Assembly: GCA_026770585.1 (NCBI GenBank)
Contig: MU646866.1
Coordinates: 136,242-149,117 of the forward strand
From: Baffinella frigidus
Taxonomy: Eukaryota > Cryptophyceae > Cryptomonadales > Baffinellaceae
Reading direction: 5' to 3'
DNA length: 12,876 nucleotides
The notes under the pieces are model-generated. The model searched no databases. It was not told where the DNA came from and was given only the letters and a program-made list of their open reading frames with translations. A program made the translations under genes and the position numbers. Positions 12,165-12,876 of this stretch are shown piece by piece. How positions within the stretch are numbered: the stretch's first letter is position 1; each line of letters starts with the position of its first letter.

Positions 12165-12232
12165 TTGGGTTCAGGGCTTAGGGCTTAGGGCTTAGGGCTT
12201 AGGACTTACAGTTCAGGGTTCACGGTTTGTAG
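12165..12232 (-). repeat. Inverted telomere-like patch (TTAGGGC units)
   Basis: GGGTTCAGGGCTTAGGGCTT and further GGGCTTA units on +, opposite to the adjoining C-strand array ending at about 12135. About four near-perfect TTAGGGC repeats form a variant not seen elsewhere in the window. Confidence 0.8.
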
Positions 12233-12439
12233 TTTTGGGAATTTCATGTACGAGAGTTGACTGATCTGGTCAGGCTCAACGGGGTCGGCATGTACTAATA
12301 AGTACACTAATTTACGCCTTGGTGGTGTGCCTAAAATAGCATATCCACCCATATCTTCAGCGTTGGATGCATTAAGATGCACAACACATTCTGTTATGTT
12401 CCGAAATGACATTGCCCCTGCCATTGATCCTACCACCAC
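12206..12439 (-). pseudogene. Protein-like fragment with GLUG-like pattern
   Basis: A 77-codon minus-strand open frame. Near its start it reads VVGSMAGAMSFRNITECVV, then HLNASNAEDMGGYAILG. Spacing of VGxxAG, a hydrophobic C-VV strand and a GGYAxxG turn is reminiscent of GLUG-type repeats of secreted or surface beta-solenoid proteins. That is family knowledge applied by eye, with no database match. After residue 40 the reading loses this character. Element Q2 overlaps its upstream edge; beyond Q2 the minus strand is open for another 23 or so codons in the matching frame. A related 49-bp piece lies at 5136-5184. Probably a broken gene fragment. Confidence 0.45.
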
Positions 12440-12574
12440 ACGGTGGGCTTCGAGGGGTTCGTTGGGCCTGGATTCCAGGGGGGTACGTGACCAAATTGCA
12501 CCAGAAAATCCTGAAAGTTTAACTGTCTCAAGGCAAGTTGACTTTTGATGAAAGGTTCGTAGTCCACCGTGTGG
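12436..12574 (+). mobile_element. MITE family Q, copy Q2
   Basis: 139 bp, CCACACGGTGGGCTTCGAGG to CGTAGTCCACCGTGTGG. The central hairpin is CCTGGATTCCAGG (12467-12479) against CCCCGGATTCCGGGG in Q1. The flanks are CA and CT, not a clean duplication. It lies at the upstream edge of the 12206-12439 fragment. Confidence 0.88.
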
Positions 12575-12639
12575 CTATATGTTTGCGCTTAAGTCGCGTG
12601 TTTCTGCTTAAGTCATTCTCACCCCAAAGTTGACATCAG

Positions 12640-12680
12640 GTGAGACACATCGACATGGTCGGCTCTTCGATCGACGATTG
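12640..12680 (+). other. Coding-like island before the last array
   Basis: Preceded by ACATCAG and followed by GTGAACCCCC, where the array begins. 41 bases are open and read VRHIDMVGSSIDD, third positions mostly G or C. The left junction CAGGTGAGA is itself donor-like, so the exon reading is ambiguous. Confidence 0.3.
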
Positions 12681-12683
12681 GTG

Positions 12684-12876
12684 AACCCCCAAACCCTGAA
12701 CCTTAAACCCTAAACCCTTAACTCTGAACCCAAGACCTAAACCCTAAACCCTTGATTCTAAACCCTACACCTCAAATCCTGAACCCTGAACTCTAAACCC
12801 TAAAACCTAAACCTAAACCCTACAACCTTAACCCTAAACCCTAAACCCTAAACCCTAAACCCTAAACCCTGAACCC
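12684..12876 (+). repeat. Telomere-like array running off the window
   Basis: About 190 bp of C-strand repeats, degenerate to the left (CCCTTGATT, CCTCAAAT) and becoming a regular run of CCCTAAA in the last 45 bases. It continues beyond the window edge. Confidence 0.9.

Noticed and set aside
12684-12876. True chromosome end (functional telomere) at the right edge.
   Set aside because: The C-rich strand on + would face the wrong way for a right-hand telomere, and variants are frequent; it is an internal array continuing beyond the window.

Overview
The window looks like nuclear DNA of a eukaryote and probably holds no intact protein-coding gene. The longest open frames are about 115 codons. 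They lie across repeats or on opposite strands of the same repeat, and none carries a domain I recognise. I found no rRNA, no convincing tRNA, no CRISPR array and no transposase. The host is suggested by abundant degenerate 7-base repeats of the CCCTAAA/TTTAGGG telomere type. That type occurs in plants and green algae, and also in dinoflagellates, chromerids and some other algae. The compact, GC-balanced, palindrome-dense texture makes me favour a microalga or chromerid/dinoflagellate-like protist over a land plant, but this is a guess.

Two classes of sequence alternate. The first is telomere-like arrays at about 1028-1328, 3907-4196, 4293-4475, 6592-6886, 6921-7390, 8341-8510, 11681-12135 and 12687-12876. 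Most have the C-rich strand on +; three patches are inverted. The second is a dense, nested set of about 35 short non-autonomous elements (roughly 50-320 bp) with terminal inverted repeats. I sorted them into families labelled A to X here; the labels are mine. Families A, B, C, I, Q, V and possibly R begin 5'-CCAC and end GTGG-3'. Many copies sit between 2-bp direct repeats, suggesting one transposase acting in trans. Family H begins CTAG, ends CTAG and has 5-bp target duplications, so it used a different enzyme.

Layout: 1-1027 elements A1, D1, V; 1028-1328 telomere-like array; 1330-2745 E, F, A2, B1, G, H1; 2790-3906 A3 and a tandem series of R elements with conserved 27-bp spacers; 3907-4500 arrays; 4522-5922 D2, B2, S with C1 nested inside, A4, L; 5950-6310 minisatellites; 6338-6534 P1 with an R-like element inside; 6592-7390 arrays; 7421-8290 M, N1, X (holding O1 and a coding-like fragment), P2; 8341-8510 inverted array; 8519-10131 I1, B3, C2/C3 tandem copies, B4; 10245-10627 A5, Q1, A6; 10729-11673 O2, W1, O3, I2, W2, H2; 11681-12876 arrays with Q2 and a pseudogene-like fragment.

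The most unusual observations are three. (1) Central hairpins in families A, B and Q change sequence between copies but remain self-complementary. (2) Short GC-rich, codon-like islands sit between telomere-like arrays, with AG at the upstream junction and GT at the downstream one, as if arrays were acting as introns. (3) Fragments with protein-coding character lie inside or beside the inverted-repeat elements. All need comparison with other copies and with transcripts.
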